A stretch of 64,000 nucleotides of DNA, from contig JADJXS010000001.1 of the NCBI GenBank assembly GCA_016710275.1, forward strand, positions 496,001-560,000, given 5' to 3'. The notes under the pieces were generated by a model that saw only the letters and a list, made by a program, of their open reading frames with translations, made no database searches and was not told the DNA's origin. This DNA comes from Phycisphaerales bacterium. Lineage in GTDB: Bacteria > Planctomycetota > Phycisphaerae > UBA1845 > Fen-1342. The position numbers and the translations under genes are program-made. Of the stretch, positions 40,119 to 48,299 are shown in pieces; position 1 is the first letter of the stretch, and every line of letters starts with the position of its first letter.

Positions 40119-40847
40119 TTACGCCTTCGAGGCCGAGCGACGACGCGCGGCGTAAAGGGCACCGACGGCCAGCAGGGCCAGCGCCGAAGGCTCGGGCGTG
40201 CGCGGCTGATCCAGCGACGTGCCGTACTGGAACTGCACGTTGCTGATCGACTGCGACGGATCGAAGCCCTGCGGCAGGCCGCTGAGGACGAAGACCACGC
40301 TGTGCTTGATCAGGGCAAAGCCGCCGGTGACGGGGGCGTTGCCGGTGGCGGGGTTGTCGCCCTGGCTGGTGATGCCGTACTGCAGGCCGTCCGGCTCAAC
40401 AGGGCCCTGCAGATTGGGGCCGGGGAAGACATCTCCCGGGCCGAAGATATCGAGGCCCGCCGAGCCGATTCCGTACTTGCTGAGAAATGCAAAGCCGGTG
40501 TCGTTGACGTATGCCCACTCGCCGCCGACGTTGCCGCCGCCATCGGGCCCGAAGAGGACCGTGGAGCCGGGCGCGAGGTTGGCGCTGACGCGCGTAAGAG
40601 TCGGGCCGCCGGCGATGTCGAAGAACACCGACGTCAGAACATCGGACGGGATGAGAACGTCCGCGGCGCTGATGTTTGACAGGGTGACGATCAGGTTCGT
40701 TCCGGCCGTGTCAAACTCGGCCCGGGCGGAGAGCGAACCCACGGTGGCGGTGCTGACGTACGGCGCGGCCGAGGCGACCGACGCGGCGGCACCCAGAAGT
40801 GCCGACAACACCATTTTTCTGCGGAACTTGACTGCGTTCGACTTCAT
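40119..40847 (-). CDS. PEP-CTERM exported protein, 242 aa
   Basis: A signal peptide (KMVLSALLGAAASVASAAPY) leads into a ~190-residue beta-rich Gly/Ser domain with no catalytic motif. The C-terminus is a PEP-CTERM sorting signal: the Pro-Glu-Pro motif in PRTPEPSALALLAVGALYAA followed by a basic tail RRRSASKA. Such proteins are cut and anchored or released by an exosortase and often belong to the cell surface or biofilm; no exosortase gene is in the window. AGGAGG lies upstream of the ATG. The neighbouring 500 bp holds no gene. Confidence 0.93.
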   Translation of the reverse strand: MKSNAVKFRRKMVLSALLGAAASVASAAPYVSTATVGSLSARAEFDTAGTNLIVTLSNISAADVLIPSDVLTSVFFDIAGGPTLTRVSANLAPGSTVLFGPDGGGNVGGEWAYVNDTGFAFLSKYGIGSAGLDIFGPGDVFPGPNLQGPVEPDGLQYGITSQGDNPATGNAPVTGGFALIKHSVVFVLSGLPQGFDPSQSISNVQFQYGTSLDQPRTPEPSALALLAVGALYAARRRSASKA

Positions 40848-41345
40848 TCCCTATACCTCCTACAGAAGGGCAATGCCGATTACCGGCGTCCTCAGAATTT
40901 CGGCCGTCAGAAGTGTGGCCACGATTCGTTCATCTCGCTCTCTGGGAGTGCGCCGGGCGCTCGCGCCCGAAGTGCACGTTCCCGCAGGCTCCTAGGTAGC
41001 GCCGTTCGGGCCAGTCAAATCCTGCGCGCTAATAAGATTCGCGATTTCTCCTAAGTGGCTTGAAAAACGCGGTTTGTGAGCGCGTTGCGGGCCGCGATTT
41101 TTGGCGGAATTCCGAAGATTCCCTCCCATTGAGATCACGAGGTGTGGCCGATATCCGCCCCGCCAATGCTTGCCTGACGATCCCATAGCCACAGCGATGA
41201 ATGAAATGAATGAATCTGGCTCTTGCAGGGCAAGGGTGCGTCGCGGTGTGAGGTGTTATCGGGCGCCGCTTCTGTGGGATCGCCTTGTTGGGGGGATCGG
41301 GGTCCGAAAATGCCCGGCTGACCGCCGGTGCGATACCATCGCGGA
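40848..41345. other. Divergent intergenic region with no recognised gene
   Basis: About 500 bp between the divergent PEP-CTERM and GT-C/TPR genes. It should hold both promoters, but no consensus pair stands out. One short perfect hairpin (CGGGCGC/GCGCCCG) lies near 40955-40970. None of the A-D hairpin modules occurs here. The base composition is visibly less G+C-rich around 41020-41220. Confidence 0.4.
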
Positions 41346-43130
41346 ATGACCAAATCGCGGGTGAAGCCGCTCTCGGACGGTCCGCTTCGCGGTCGAGCCT
41401 CTGACGGGGGGAGCGGCGCGCGCGACCTGGGGTTGGCGGCGGGGTGGATTTTCGGAATTCCGGCGCTTGTGGGATTGCTCGTTCGCTCGGTGTACCTGTT
41501 TCAGATTCGAGAGGTGCCGTTCATCCGGCTGCACGTGGTCGATGCGGCGGCTTATGACGAATGGGCGAAGCGGATCGCGGGCGGGGACTGGCTGGGTTCT
41601 GAGGTTTTCTACCAGGCGCCGCTCTATCCCTACTTTCTGGCGGTGTTGAAGCTGCTGGTCGGCGATGGGCCGATGGGCGTGCGCGTGGTGCAGATTGCGC
41701 TTGGTGCGGTCGCATGCGGGTTGATGGCGCTGGCGGGGCGCGGCTGGGCGCTGGCGGCCGGAGCGAACCGGCGCGATGCGGGGCTGATGGGGTTGATGGC
41801 CGGCGGGCTGCTGGCGCTTTACGCGCCGGCGGTTTTCTTTGACGCGCTGATTCAGAAATCCGTGCTGGACGGGGTGCTGGGCGCGGGGTTGCTGTGGTGT
41901 GCGGCGAGTGCGTGGCGACATGCGGGAATGGGGGCGCTGATCGGCGCCGGGGCGCTGGCGGGGCTGCTCGCGCTGAGCCGCGAGACGGCGCTGCTGCTGG
42001 TGGCGGTGCTGCTGGGGCTGGCGCTGGTGCGCGGCGGGGGCGGAGTTTCGCGCGGGGCGCTTCGCGCGGCGGGGGTGTTGTGCGGAGCGGCGCTGGTGCT
42101 GCTGCCGGTGGCGGTGCGGAATGCGGCGGTGGGTGGGGAATTCGCCCTGACGACTTCGCAGGCGGGGCCGAACTTTTTCATCGGCAACAATCCGGAGGCA
42201 AGCGGGGTCTACAAGCCGCTGCGACCGGGGCGCGGTGATCCGCGCTTCGAGCGTACGGATGCGACCGAGCTGGCGGAGGCGGCGCTGGGGCGCACGCTGT
42301 CGCCGGGGGAGGTGTCGGCGTACTGGCTTTCGCGCGGATTGTCGTTCGTTGCGGAGCAGCCGCTGCGCTGGCTGGGGCTGACAGCGTGGAAGGCGCATCT
42401 GACGTTTCACGGGCAGGAGCTGCCGGACGCGGAGGACATTTACTACTACGCGGAGCACTCGTGGCTGCTGCGGGCGCTGCTGCTGACGGGCGGCTTCGGG
42501 TTGATTGCGCCGCTGGCGGCGCTGGGGCTGGTGTGGACGCTGCCGCGCTGGCGGTCGTTGTGGGTGCTGCATGCGTTCGTGATCGCGCTGGCGGCGGGGA
42601 CGATCGTGTTTTATGTGTTCGCGCGGTATCGGCACCCGCTATCGGCGCCGTTGATGGTGCTGGCGGCGCTGGGGCTGTGGGAACTGGTGCGGCGCGTCGG
42701 CATGGCGGGCGGGATGCGGTCGGCGCTGCCGGGGCTGATCGTGGCGGCGGCGGTCGCGGTGTGGTGCAACGTTCCGTTGGGGGGGGAATTCTCGCGTACG
42801 CGGCTGCTGGCGGGGACGTATTCGAATGCGGCGGCGGCGCTTTCGAGCGCGCGGAAGCCGGCCGAGGCGCTGCGCCACTATGGGCGTGCGCTGGAGCTGG
42901 ATCCGCTGCAGGTGGAGATTCGCGTGAACTATGCGCTGGCGCTGGGGCGGGCGCAGCGGCCGGAGGATGCGCTGCGCGAGCTGATGACGGCGGCGCGGCA
43001 GGATCCGAAGGATGTTCGAGCGGCGTGGCTGCTGGGGACGCTGCTGGCGGAGCGCGGGCAGGTGGAGCAGGCGGTGCGGGAGCCGCGGCGGGCGATTGGC
43101 TGGATGCGGGGAGTCTGCCGGCGCGGGTGA
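41346..43130 (+). CDS. GT-C (PMT/ArnT-like) membrane protein with TPR tail, frameshifted
   Basis: Residues ~30-480 hold about ten membrane spans with the layout of GT39/PMT-type sugar transferases: an acidic first loop (RLHVVDAAAYDEWAKRI), then VFYQAPLYPYFLAV. From ~490 come TPR repeats (AEALRHYGRALELDPLQVEI, PEDALRELMTAARQDPKDVR). At about 43092 one base is missing compared with the copy at ~45421 (ATTGGCTGG against ATTGAGCTGG), and the frame stops at 43130. Without the deletion it would run to the stop at 43519. The truncated product keeps the catalytic part but loses about 130 TPR residues. It probably glycosylates an exported or lipid acceptor (inference). ATG at 41346; no clear ribosome site. 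Confidence 0.8.
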   Translation: MTKSRVKPLSDGPLRGRASDGGSGARDLGLAAGWIFGIPALVGLLVRSVYLFQIREVPFIRLHVVDAAAYDEWAKRIAGGDWLGSEVFYQAPLYPYFLAVLKLLVGDGPMGVRVVQIALGAVACGLMALAGRGWALAAGANRRDAGLMGLMAGGLLALYAPAVFFDALIQKSVLDGVLGAGLLWCAASAWRHAGMGALIGAGALAGLLALSRETALLLVAVLLGLALVRGGGGVSRGALRAAGVLCGAALVLLPVAVRNAAVGGEFALTTSQAGPNFFIGNNPEASGVYKPLRPGRGDPRFERTDATELAEAALGRTLSPGEVSAYWLSRGLSFVAEQPLRWLGLTAWKAHLTFHGQELPDAEDIYYYAEHSWLLRALLLTGGFGLIAPLAALGLVWTLPRWRSLWVLHAFVIALAAGTIVFYVFARYRHPLSAPLMVLAALGLWELVRRVGMAGGMRSALPGLIVAAAVAVWCNVPLGGEFSRTRLLAGTYSNAAAALSSARKPAEALRHYGRALELDPLQVEIRVNYALALGRAQRPEDALRELMTAARQDPKDVRAAWLLGTLLAERGQVEQAVREPRRAIGWMRGVCRRG

Positions 43131-43624
43131 ACCTGGCGAATGTGGAGCTGCGGCGGGGCGGGTTTGCGGCGGCGGCGGAGCAGTTGCGGGCGGCGCATGC
43201 GGCTCATCCGGGGGACATTGCGACGGCGATGCAGCTTGCGTGGCTGCTGGCGACGTGTGCCGAGGAGGGGGTGCGTGATGCGGCGACGGCGCTGGTGATT
43301 CTTGATGGGGTGCTGGCGCGGACGGGGGAGGATGCGCGGGTGCTTGATGCGCGCGGTGCTGCGCTGGCGGCGCTGGGGCGATTCGAGGAGGCGGAGGGGG
43401 AGGCGGGGCGCGCGGCGGCGCTGGCGACGGCGGCGCGGGATGCAGTGTTAGCGCAGGCGATTGCGGCGCGCCGGGCGGGGTATCGAGAGGGTCGGGCGTA
43501 TGTAGAGGCGGGGCGGTGAGAGTGGGTGGGGTTGTGGTCCAGGGCCTGAAGGACGTGGCAACGATCGTGCGCCCTGCGGGCGAAGACATGCTTACGCTGA
43601 GTACAGCGAAAGCATGGCACCCGA
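42956..43624 (+). repeat. Direct repeat copy 1: TPR 3' end plus D-A hairpins
   Basis: This stretch recurs almost base for base at 45284-45948. It covers the last TPR repeats, including the out-of-frame tail 43089-43519 (ending at TGA 43517-43519), and continues through module D (43539-43558, right arm changed to GGACGTGG), a CGCCC hairpin and module A (43587-43616) to the tail GGCACCCGA. Differences between copies are few: a one-base deletion, a C/T change just before it, and small changes near the hairpins. Confidence 0.92.
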
Positions 43625-43749
43625 CGTCAGAAGCTGGCCGTGATCCGTCGAGGCCACCGTGCTGCCCCTTGCCGACTCGCGCCTTTCGGCGGCAAGAGCG
43701 CATCTGCGCTGCGGCCCAAACACTAGAAGAAGAGGTATACGGATACGTT

Positions 43750-45123
43750 CTAGTGAAGCCGCGCAGTCCGCGTCTCGAGCCAGGGGAAGAAATCTTCGGA
43801 CCCGCGAAGGTACTCGTCGAGGTCGGACCGATCGAGCAAGACGACAAGTTGCTCGCCCCGCCCGGCACGCATGAGCTCCGATTTGACTGCAGAAGTAAAG
43901 CCGCCGATCGAGACGAAGAAGCCAACCTTCGCCAGCTTCGCGTGATTCCGGAGCTTACCTTCGAAGTCACGCAGTTCTCTCGCGCCAACCGGATCCCTCC
44001 AATTCTTGCACTCAATGAAGAAGAGGGAGGATTGCAACGCGTTCCAGAACGGCCGGTCGATGTTGTTCTTCACGACGAGATCGATCTCTTCGTCACCTGT
44101 AGAAACTCGCTTGTCCACAAGTTCGAAATGCCGGTTGGCGGTGAAGAGAAGCTCTGTAAGGCGCTCCAGTATCCGCCCTTTCTCTGACGAGCTGCTAGCA
44201 GCATCGCAGGACAATAGGAGATCGCGACACTCTGACTTGATGTACTGCTCGCGCACTTGGCCTTCGTTTCGAAGCAATGGCTCGAAGACGCGATTGTAAA
44301 GGCTGATTTTCTCAACTAGCGAGTAGACAAGACTCGAATGGGACTCGCGGATACTCCGTTCTTGCTCTTCGGGCGATCCCTCGACATCGATGATGTCGTG
44401 TAGGTCCAGTTTGACTTCCGCGTCTGGGGGTACTGATGCCAGGACAAGTCTGACGAACATCAGCGAAACGACTTCTGGGTAGTGGAATAGGTAGTCATAA
44501 TCGAAGAGGCTACTGAGCTTGAGTATCCATGGAGGAAACCGAAGCGGCTTATCAAGAACGTACATCTGCAGATTCTCGAAATCGATGATTCGTAAGTCCT
44601 TGTGACACTTGGCGAAGAGGTACTCGCTCGGCGGAATCTCGTACTCTCGCTCGTCTCGAAACTTCAGGCGAACAGGCTCGTCAAAGGGAGGGGTCTTGAA
44701 ATCTGACGCCAAGAGTACGCCGAGGAATCGCATAAAGTCTTCAAGTTCTTGCTGGCGAGTGAGTTGTGGGAACCTTGCTAGGTGGGCTGCGAACACTGCG
44801 GTGACCTCTGTCTCGTCAAGGTCACGATCCGACGTCTCGATGATTTGATGTTTTGCGCACTCCTCAAAGCTGTCGTGGAGTTCGCACTCGAAAAATTCGT
44901 ACACGCTGGCGAAGAACTCGATGGAATAGCGATTGCGCTCCAAGATTTCGATCGAGTGCCTGCAGGTGGTCCGAAAGCCGATCTCCTCGGGCCAATCCGG
45001 ATCGTCGGGATTTCGAACGACGTAGAAATCACCCTCCCTAAACAGGAAGGTGAGGAATGTCGGCACGTAGCCCTTCCATGACAGGTAGATCCGGTCGATA
45101 TAGAGCCGCGCGTAGTCGCCCAT
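43750..45123 (-). CDS. PD-(D/E)xK (Mrr-like) nuclease with unknown N-terminal region
   Basis: A 457-aa protein. The C-terminal ~145 residues show a restriction-endonuclease fold of the Mrr type: helix EKGRILERLTELLF (E314/E320), STGDEEIDLVV with D348, strand SLFFIECKNW with E371-C-K373, then ARELRDFEGKLRNHAK and GFFVSIGGFTSAVKSEL. All catalytic residues are present. Residues 1-310 match nothing I know; they are helical, with aromatic-rich parts (YSIEFFASVYEFFECELHD). There is no signal peptide. The ATG has GGGAGG five bases upstream. The gene is visibly lower in G+C and differs in codon use from its neighbours, sits inside a duplicated TPR gene end, and adjoins an IS remnant. It was therefore probably acquired by transfer, and a role in anti-phage or anti-plasmid defence is inferred, not shown. 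Confidence 0.8.
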   Translation of the reverse strand: MGDYARLYIDRIYLSWKGYVPTFLTFLFREGDFYVVRNPDDPDWPEEIGFRTTCRHSIEILERNRYSIEFFASVYEFFECELHDSFEECAKHQIIETSDRDLDETEVTAVFAAHLARFPQLTRQQELEDFMRFLGVLLASDFKTPPFDEPVRLKFRDEREYEIPPSEYLFAKCHKDLRIIDFENLQMYVLDKPLRFPPWILKLSSLFDYDYLFHYPEVVSLMFVRLVLASVPPDAEVKLDLHDIIDVEGSPEEQERSIRESHSSLVYSLVEKISLYNRVFEPLLRNEGQVREQYIKSECRDLLLSCDAASSSSEKGRILERLTELLFTANRHFELVDKRVSTGDEEIDLVVKNNIDRPFWNALQSSLFFIECKNWRDPVGARELRDFEGKLRNHAKLAKVGFFVSIGGFTSAVKSELMRAGRGEQLVVLLDRSDLDEYLRGSEDFFPWLETRTARLH

Positions 45124-45151
45124 AGAACCTCCCGCAGCCTAGAGCCTATCC

Positions 45152-45283
45152 CTAAACCCACTTGATGAGCAATAGCACGGTCGCAAGGTGCAGGAAGCCG
45201 GGGTACAGGGTGGAGCCTCTCTCCTAGCGGATGCACAGCCGACGGAAGTTCTGGAGCCAGGCGAGGCAATGCTCAACGTCTCG
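45152..45283 (-). pseudogene. C-terminal remnant of an IS5-type transposase
   Basis: Read on the minus strand, 45283-45152 encodes RDVEHCLAWLQNFRRLCIR, a stop codon, then ERGSTLYPGFLHLATVLLL and IKWV-stop. This matches the usual end of IS5-type transposases (AWLQNFRRL-vRyER, then GFLHLA). An internal TAG replaces the expected Tyr codon. The likely element end, GAGCCTATCCCTAAACC, lies at ~45142-45158. The rest of the element is missing: the fragment is cut exactly where direct repeat copy 2 begins at 45284. Confidence 0.8.
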
Positions 45284-45948
45284 GCGGCCGGAGGATGCGC
45301 TGCGCGAGCTGATGACGGCGGCGCGGCAGGATCCGAAGGATGTTCGAGCGGCGTGGCTGCTGGGGACGCTGCTGGCGGAGCGCGGGCAGGTGGAGCAGGC
45401 GGTGCGGGAGCTGCGGCGGGCGATTGAGCTGGATGCGGGGAGTCTGCCGGCGCGGGTGAACCTGGCGAATGTGGAGCTGCGGCGGGGCGGGTTTGCGGCG
45501 GCGGCGGAGCAGTTGCGGGCGGCGCATGCGGCTCATCCGGGGGACATTGCGACGGCGATGCAGCTTGCGTGGCTGCTGGCGACGTGCGCCGAGGAGGGGG
45601 TGCGTGATGCGGCGACGGCGCTGGCGATTCTTGATGGGGTGCTGGCGCGGACGGGGGAGGATGCGCGGGTGCTTGATGCGCGCGGTGCGGCGCTGGCGGC
45701 GCTGGGGCGATTCGAGGAGGCGGAGGGGGAGGCGGGGCGCGCGGCGGCGCTGGCGACGGCGGCGCGGGATGCAGTGTTAGCGCAGGCGATTGTGGCGCGC
45801 CGGGCGGGGTATCGAGAGGGTCGGGCGTATGTGGAGGCGGGGCGGTGAGAGTTGGGGGGGGTCCAGGGCCTGAAGGCCCTGGCAACGATCGTGCGCCCTG
45901 CGGGCGAAGACATGCTTACGCTGAGTACAGCGAAAGCATGGCACCCGA
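45284..45948 (+). pseudogene. Direct repeat copy 2: orphan TPR fragment plus D-A hairpins
   Basis: The second copy of 42956-43624. Its TPR reading frame is intact to TGA at 45846-45848 (RAIELDAGSLPARVNLANVE, then ANVELRRGGFAAAAEQLRAA) but has lost the membrane part and any proper start. The open frame before it runs into the IS5 remnant, so it is unlikely to be expressed as a normal protein. It shows what the 3' end of the 41346 gene was before the frameshift. Module D lies at 45863-45882 and A at 45911-45940. Confidence 0.88.
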
Positions 45949-45971
45949 AACTTGGCGACACCCGAAAAGTA

Positions 45972-46139
45972 GCATCGGGCTTCTGCCCGATGCACTGCAC
46001 CGCCCGGAAGGGCGGTGCCACGACGCGCCCTGACGGGCGAAGACATGCCGACGCAAAGCCGTCGGCATGGCACCCAATGCTAGAGATGGCACCCGATGCA
46101 CTGCGGGCGAAGACATGCCGAGGCAAAGCCGTCGGCATG
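45972..46139 (+). repeat. Hairpin mosaic C1-C2-B-B
   Basis: C1 with loop TTCT is at 45972-45993 and C2 with loop GGAA at 45997-46018. A CGCCCTGACGGGCG hairpin precedes B at 46044-46069, and a second B with one changed base (CATGCCGAGG) is at 46114-46139. Both B copies are followed by GCACCCAA. Together with the D and A modules just upstream this is the fullest run of modules, filling the 338-bp gap before the stop of the esterase gene. Confidence 0.88.
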
Positions 46140-46186
46140 GCACCCAAGGCTAGACAGGCACCCAAGCAGGCCTGGGGGGCGTTTCG

Positions 46187-48268
46187 TTACCAGCGGTTTG
46201 CATCGGTTGCGCCGGGCCAGTCGTCGGTGCGAAACGGCTCGGCCGGGAGGCCGGCGGCGTTGATCAGGTTCGGGATGCAGGCGTCGCACCAGCCGAAGCG
46301 CACCGCGACGATTTCGCGGCCGTCAACGGCGTGGACGATCAGATCCCGGCCCTCGATCTTCGCCGTGGCGGGCACGAACACGCGATCCGGCCCGGCGGCG
46401 ACGAAGCCGGTCAGTTCCGGGGTGGTCTGCGCGGTTGGTTGCGCGGCGGCGCCGCTTGGTTGCGCGGCGGCACCGCTTGGTTGCGCGGCGGCGCCGGTTG
46501 GTTGCGCGGTGGTGCTGGTGCCGGATGGTTCCGCGGCGGGACGGGTGCGCAGGCCGTCGGCGTGGTGGAGGCGGATGCGCAGGCCGCCGGCTTCGGGTTT
46601 GGCGTCGCGGAAGCGCGGGCCGCTGTGGATGAGGTCGCGGCCGTAGGGGTCGGCCAGCGCCAGTCCGGCCAGCCGTGCGCCGACGTCCTGCTTGTTGCCG
46701 GGGTGGATGTCGCGGACGTTGGAGGTGATGTCCGTGGCGACGACCATGCCGGTGTGCGGCAGCTCGAGGGCGAGCGCCTGGGCCTCGCGCAATTCGGCGC
46801 TGGCGCAGCCCGGCGCAAGCGTCGCGTTGGCGAGCAGGCCGCCGTATTCGAAGGGGGCGATCTGGACGAAGTGGAAGGGCAGCGCGTCGTCGCCGAAGGC
46901 GCTTCGCCAGTCGCGGATCATGGCGGGGAAGGCGGTGCGGTATTGCCGCGCCCGCACGACGTTGGACTCGCCCTGATACCAGGTGAAACCGCGGATGCGC
47001 AGCGGCGTCAGCGGCGCGATCATGGCGTTGTAGAGGGTGGCGTGCTCGCGGACGATCGCCGCCGGCTCGCGCGGGGCGTCCTTCTGATCGACGCCGATTT
47101 TCCAGCGCCAGGCGGTCGGCCGGATCGGCGGGCCGCCCTCGGCGAGCAGCGCGGGCTGATTTGGAGCGAGGCGGAAGCCGCCCTGCCAGCCGCGGTCGCG
47201 CACGCGGACGACCAATCGGTTGACTCCCGGCTTGAGCAGCCCCGGCGGGACGGGGTAGACGCGCTGCGTGAACGCGCCGCTGGTGGAGCCGATCTGCCGG
47301 CCGTTGATCCAGGTGACGTCCTCATCGTCGATCGCGCCGAGTTCCAGCCGGGCGGGCGGGTCGCTCCATTCGGTCGGCAGGTTGAGCATCGCGCGGTACC
47401 AGACGACGCCGTCGAAGCCGGCCAGCGATTCATCCCACAGCCCCAGCACGCGGGCGGGCGTCCACGCGGAGTCGTCCAGCGCCGGTTCGTGCCAGCGGTT
47501 CCATCCGGCGTCGAGCGCCTCGAATTTCGTTCGCCATTCGGCGTGCTCGGCTTCGCGTTGCTTCTGATCCTCGGGCAGGCGGTCGAGCGCCTCGCGGAAT
47601 TCGGGCTGGGCGCGCATCGCCTCGCGGCTGGTCCACAACTCGATCTCGGTGCCGCCCCAGGCGGATTGAATCAGCCCGATCGGCACGTCCAGTTCGCGGT
47701 GCAGCCGCCGGCCGAAGAAGTAGGCCACCGCGCTGAACTCGGCGATGGTCGCTGGGGTGCAGGGCTGCCAGCGGCCGGTGACGTCTTCGAGCGGTGTGTC
47801 GGAGCGGGCGCGCTCGACGCGGAAGAGGCGGATTCTCGGGAAGTCGGCCGCGGCGATCTCGGCCTCGAAGTTGTCGATGCCGGGAGCGCCGCGGACTCTT
47901 CCGACCGGCCACTCCATGTTGGATTGGCCGCTGCAGAGCCAGACCTCGCCGATGAGCACGTCGCGCAGGGCGAGCTGGTTTTTTCCGGCGAAGGCGATTT
48001 CGTGCGGCCCGCCGGCGGCCGGTGTTCGCAGTGCGACGCGCCAGCGGCCGTCGTCGGCGGCGGTTGCCGATTCGGGCTTTGCGTCGGGCCAGGAGGGCGT
48101 CACGGTGACGGCTTCGCCGGGGTCGGCCCAGCCCCAGAGCCGCACCTCGGATTGCTGCTGCAGGACCATGCCGTCGGAGAGGACGGAGGGCAGGCGCACG
48201 TCGGCAAGGGTGACGATCGGCGACAGAATGCAGCAGAACAGAGCGCAGAGCGACAATGGGCGCTTCAC
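46187..48268 (-). CDS. Sialate O-acetylesterase family protein, exported
   Basis: A 693-aa SGNH-type esterase. The GTG at 48268 is chosen: GGAG lies upstream and it opens a signal peptide (LSLCALFCCILSPIVTLA). Then come LPSVLSDGMVLQQ, typical of the family, the nucleophile block WLCSGQSNMEWPV, GLIQSAWGGTEIELW, a beta-sandwich insert with WINGRQIGST, TWYQGESN, and the Asp-His pair in DIHPGNKQ. The enzyme removes O-acetyl groups from sialic acids or other sugars outside the cytoplasm. Near residues 590-615 is an in-frame repeat (AAAQPSG) of low complexity, an expansion not usual in the family. galK lies 31 bp upstream on the same strand. Confidence 0.93.
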   Translation of the reverse strand: MKRPLSLCALFCCILSPIVTLADVRLPSVLSDGMVLQQQSEVRLWGWADPGEAVTVTPSWPDAKPESATAADDGRWRVALRTPAAGGPHEIAFAGKNQLALRDVLIGEVWLCSGQSNMEWPVGRVRGAPGIDNFEAEIAAADFPRIRLFRVERARSDTPLEDVTGRWQPCTPATIAEFSAVAYFFGRRLHRELDVPIGLIQSAWGGTEIELWTSREAMRAQPEFREALDRLPEDQKQREAEHAEWRTKFEALDAGWNRWHEPALDDSAWTPARVLGLWDESLAGFDGVVWYRAMLNLPTEWSDPPARLELGAIDDEDVTWINGRQIGSTSGAFTQRVYPVPPGLLKPGVNRLVVRVRDRGWQGGFRLAPNQPALLAEGGPPIRPTAWRWKIGVDQKDAPREPAAIVREHATLYNAMIAPLTPLRIRGFTWYQGESNVVRARQYRTAFPAMIRDWRSAFGDDALPFHFVQIAPFEYGGLLANATLAPGCASAELREAQALALELPHTGMVVATDITSNVRDIHPGNKQDVGARLAGLALADPYGRDLIHSGPRFRDAKPEAGGLRIRLHHADGLRTRPAAEPSGTSTTAQPTGAAAQPSGAAAQPSGAAAQPTAQTTPELTGFVAAGPDRVFVPATAKIEGRDLIVHAVDGREIVAVRFGWCDACIPNLINAAGLPAEPFRTDDWPGATDANRW

Positions 48269-48299
48269 GGGCGGTACTCCTGTCGGGCGGGGCGGTGCG

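Noticed and set aside
45231..45290. Start of a TPR gene at 45231
   Set aside because: The first 18 codons are antisense to the IS5 remnant; the TPR sequence begins exactly at the duplicated segment, so this is a fragment, not a gene.
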